Below are positions 12,748 through 15,004 of a stretch of DNA of 15,004 nt, piece by piece; position 1 is the first letter of the stretch; each line of letters opens with the position of its first letter. The position numbers and the translations under genes are program-made. The stretch is from contig JAZTWO010000002.1 of NCBI GenBank assembly GCA_045635885.1, forward strand, positions 1-15,004. The letters run 5' to 3'. Below the pieces are notes generated by a model. The model worked only from the letters and a program-made list of their open reading frames with translations, did not search any database and had not been told where the DNA came from. This DNA comes from RGIG4608 sp045635885 (GTDB lineage: Bacteria; Bacillota; Clostridia; Oscillospirales; CAG-272).

Positions 12748-14715
12748 ATGACAAAACAACCATATTACATTACAACTGCGATTGCGTATGCATCTCGCAA
12801 ACCACATTTTGGCAACACATATGAGGTTATTATGACCGATGCCGTTGCTCGTTATAAAAGAGCTCGTGGATTTGACGTGTTCTTCTGCACAGGTACTGAC
12901 GAGCACGGTCAGAAGATTGAGGACCTTGCAAAAGAAGCAGGTATAACACCCAAGGCATACGTTGACGGTGTTGCAGGCGAAATCAAGGGCGTTTGGGATA
13001 AGATGAACTCATCCTATGACTACTTTATTCGCACAACTGACGATTATCATGAACTCGCCGTTCAGAAAATGTTCAAGAAATTTTATGATAAGGGCGATAT
13101 ATATAAGGGCAAATATGAGGGTTGGTATTGCACCCCCTGTGAGTCCTTCTTCACCGAAACACAGGCAGAGGGTGGCAAATGCCCCGACTGTGGACGTGAA
13201 GTAAAGAGAGCAGAGGAGGAAGCATATTTCTTCAAGATGAGCAAATATGCAGACAAGCTCCTTGCGCATATCGAGGCAAATCCCGAATTCATTCAGCCCG
13301 AATCAAGAAAGAAGGAAATGGTTAATAACTTCTTAAAGGCAGAGGGCGGTCTTCAGGACCTTTGCGTTTCCCGTACTTCTTTTTCTTGGGGAGTTCCCGT
13401 TGATTTTGACACAAAGCACGTAACGTACGTTTGGCTTGATGCGCTTTCAAACTATATCACAGCCATCGGCTTTGACCCCGATAAGTCATTTGACGAGCAG
13501 AGCGAACATTTTAAGAAATACTGGCCCTGCGACGTTCACGTTATCGGCAAGGATATTCTTCGTTTCCACACAATTTATTGGCCCATCTTCCTTATGGCGC
13601 TTGACATTCCGCTTCCCAAAAAGGTATTTGGACATCCTTGGTTCAATTTTGGTATGGACAAAATGTCAAAATCCAAGGGCAATGTAATTTATGCGGACGA
13701 GCTTGCAGACGAATTTAGCGTTGATGCAGTTCGCTACTATGCACTTTCTGAAATGCCCTATGCTAATGATGGCTCAATCACTTATGAAGCAGTAATTAAG
13801 AGATATAATACAGACCTTGTAAATAATCTTGGAAACCTTGTTAAGCGTACGCTTGATATGGAAAAGAAGTATTTCGATAAGGCAATTCTTGCTCCCACAT
13901 CGCCCGAAGCACTTGATAACGAGCTTAAGGATGCTTGCGTTAAGGCATATAACTCTTATATCGCTTATATGGACGATTTCCACCTTTCAGATGCACTTTC
14001 ATCTGTTTTTGAAATGTTGTCAAGAGCGAATAAATATATAGATGAAACAACTCCTTGGGTTCTTGCAAAGGACGAAAGCAAGAGAGAAAGACTTGGAACA
14101 GTTCTTTATAATCTTCTTGAAACAATCCGTTGGGGTGCGGTAATGCTCGCTCCGTTCACTCCTGCAACAAGTGAAGAAATTTTTGCAGAGCTTGGAACAG
14201 ATAAGAGCGATCTTGACAGCATCGGCACACTTGAAAAGTTCAACGGAATCGTTGCAGGAGCTAACGTTTGTGACTCAAAGGTTCTCTTTGCCCGTGTTGA
14301 TGAGGAAAAGAAACTTGCTGAGCTTGAAGAAAAGAGAAAGGTAAAATTTGCCCCCGTGGTTGAAGAGCCCAAAATCGAAAAGCCCGAAGGACTTGCCCTT
14401 ATCGGCATTGAAGATTTTATGAAGGTTGAGCTTCGCACTGCAAAAATTATCGAATGCGAAGCAGTACCCAAGGCAAAGAAACTCCTTAAGCTTAAGGTTG
14501 ACCTCGGCTATGAGCAGCGCCAAGTAGTTTCCGGTATCGCAAAATTCTATACCCCCGATCAGCTTATCGGCAAAAAGATTGTTCTTGTAACAAACCTCAA
14601 GCCCGCAACTCTTTGCGGAATTGAGTCCAATGGCATGATTTTAGCTTCTGGTGAAAATCAGGTTAGAGTCATCTTCCTCGATAACGAAACACCCCTTGGC
14701 GAAAGAATTAGATAA
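12748..14715 (+). CDS. metG: Methionyl-tRNA synthetase with C-terminal tRNA-binding domain
   Basis: 655 residues; charges tRNA-Met and initiator tRNA with methionine in the cytoplasm. The N-terminal Rossmann class I catalytic domain has the HIGH-like motif as HFGN (20-23, in RKPHFGNTYE) and the second signature KMSKSKGN (305-312). A zinc-knuckle insertion has CTPC (128-131) and CPDC (145-148), i.e. a single four-Cys site. The anticodon-binding helical domain follows, then a charged linker (EEKKLAELEEKRKVK). The C-terminal Trbp111/EMAP-II-like OB domain is at about 550-655 (IGIEDFMKVELRTAKI, VVSGIAKFY, NLKPATLCGIESNGMILA), which gives dimerisation and tRNA affinity. Length is standard for Bacillota. 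It lies 57 nt after nrnA with a strong AAGGAG and no visible promoter between, so probably cotranscribed with rbfA-nrnA. Confidence 0.98.
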   Translation: MTKQPYYITTAIAYASRKPHFGNTYEVIMTDAVARYKRARGFDVFFCTGTDEHGQKIEDLAKEAGITPKAYVDGVAGEIKGVWDKMNSSYDYFIRTTDDYHELAVQKMFKKFYDKGDIYKGKYEGWYCTPCESFFTETQAEGGKCPDCGREVKRAEEEAYFFKMSKYADKLLAHIEANPEFIQPESRKKEMVNNFLKAEGGLQDLCVSRTSFSWGVPVDFDTKHVTYVWLDALSNYITAIGFDPDKSFDEQSEHFKKYWPCDVHVIGKDILRFHTIYWPIFLMALDIPLPKKVFGHPWFNFGMDKMSKSKGNVIYADELADEFSVDAVRYYALSEMPYANDGSITYEAVIKRYNTDLVNNLGNLVKRTLDMEKKYFDKAILAPTSPEALDNELKDACVKAYNSYIAYMDDFHLSDALSSVFEMLSRANKYIDETTPWVLAKDESKRERLGTVLYNLLETIRWGAVMLAPFTPATSEEIFAELGTDKSDLDSIGTLEKFNGIVAGANVCDSKVLFARVDEEKKLAELEEKRKVKFAPVVEEPKIEKPEGLALIGIEDFMKVELRTAKIIECEAVPKAKKLLKLKVDLGYEQRQVVSGIAKFYTPDQLIGKKIVLVTNLKPATLCGIESNGMILASGENQVRVIFLDNETPLGERIR

Positions 14716-14718
14716 TAT

Positions 14719-14740
14719 AAGGGGAGATTTTTCTCCCCTT
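14719..14740 (+). terminator. Probable terminator after metG
   Basis: AAGGGGAGA, TTTT loop, TCTCCCCTT makes a perfect 9-bp stem 3 nt after the stop codon. The following bases are only gTTaaaTT, so the U-tract is weak and read-through is possible. Confidence 0.7.
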
Positions 14741-14742
14741 GT

Positions 14743-14759
14743 TAAATTGGGATTTATCG
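14743..14759 (+). repeat. Copy 2 of the 17-nt intergenic repeat
   Basis: TAAATTGGGATTTATCG, identical to 10883-10899, again directly downstream of a gene-end hairpin but here not followed by the palindromic modules. Confidence 0.75.
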
Positions 14760-14844
14760 AGTAGTTACAAAGATAAAAAAGGTCGCTTTTGAAAAAGCTC
14801 CGCAAAACTTTTAATCGCGTGAGTTAAATTAATCTGCGCAAATC

Positions 14845-14872
14845 GTATTGTTTGATTGAAATCAAACAATAC
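14845..14872 (+). repeat. Long perfect palindrome downstream of metG
   Basis: GTATTGTTTGATT and AATCAAACAATAC are perfect 13-bp arms separated by GA. The outer AAATCGT and ACGATTT extend the pairing across a short bulge. It is not followed by a T-run. Confidence 0.85.
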
Positions 14873-15004
14873 ATAACGATTTTCTCATACATTCGAAAAT
14901 CTATGATTTGCTACTGGGTATGTAGCCATATCACTATCAAACGGCTATAGTTTAGCAAAGTAAATTTTAGAAAAGCACTATGTTAATAGTGGTTTTCGTA
15001 GTTT

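Larger units (their letters stand above)
14741..15004. other. Non-coding 3' end of the window with dense inverted repeats
   Basis: No credible ORF on either strand. Besides the 17-nt repeat and the 13-bp palindrome it contains GATTTTC/GAAAATC (14878-14884, 14895-14901), TTTGCTA/TAGCAAA (14907-14913, 14953-14959), GCTACtgggtatGTAGC (14910-14926), CGAAAA/TTTTCG (14894-14899, 14993-14998) and CACTATgttaATAGTG (14976-14991). Some are mutually exclusive. It could be a structured RNA, a non-autonomous element or A/T-rich chance pairing, and it may continue past the window edge. Confidence 0.6.

Noticed and set aside
14770..14890. Short minus-strand frame ending KSFAELFQKRPFLSL
   Set aside because: About 39 codons bounded by stops, no ATG, no ribosome binding site, and it runs through the 13-bp palindrome.

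Overview
The window reads as chromosomal DNA of a low- to mid-GC Gram-positive bacterium of the Clostridia (Bacillota), probably gut-associated. The reasons are Sec/lipobox lipoproteins, strong AAGGAG-type ribosome binding sites, U-tailed intrinsic terminators after almost every transcription unit, a BspA-type leucine-rich-repeat surface protein, and Clostridia-like Pgk, TpiA, RbfA, NrnA and MetG. All nine coding regions lie on the + strand and end in TAA. The organism assignment is inference from protein style; no 16S or other marker is present.

Layout. (1) 2-2624: two tandem paralogous secreted proteins. The first is cut by the window edge and the second is a complete lipoprotein with a Thr/Pro-rich stalk. 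Each carries two copies of a module resembling a degenerate FMN-binding-type domain, and every one of the four modules contains a DxNxDG loop that looks like a calcium-binding loop. (2) 2664-4999: the glycolytic pair pgk-tpiA, with its own promoter, a possible Rex-like operator, a strong hairpin without U-tract between the genes, and a terminator after tpiA. (3) 5001-5893: a monocistronic AraC-type regulator with a GyrI-like effector-binding domain. (4) 5922-10878: a 1616-residue lipoprotein with Cys-pair modules and about 21 BspA-type leucine-rich repeats, with promoter and terminator. (5) 10879-11205: a non-coding stretch holding a facing pair of palindromic repeat elements. (6) 11206-14740: rbfA-nrnA-metG, an information-processing cluster, probably one transcript. 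(7) 14741-15004: non-coding, with a 17-nt sequence repeated from region 5 and a dense series of inverted repeats.

How they fit. The three surface proteins (regions 1 and 4) share a Cys-pair module although they differ in architecture, and probably belong to the same cell-surface repertoire. The glycolysis and translation genes are ordinary housekeeping. I did not find a defence system, a mobile element with a transposase, a CRISPR array or any RNA gene. The least ordinary items are the module family with the calcium-loop-like insertion, the Cys-pair module shared between surface proteins, and the two structured intergenic regions. I do not see clear proof of a wholly new system.
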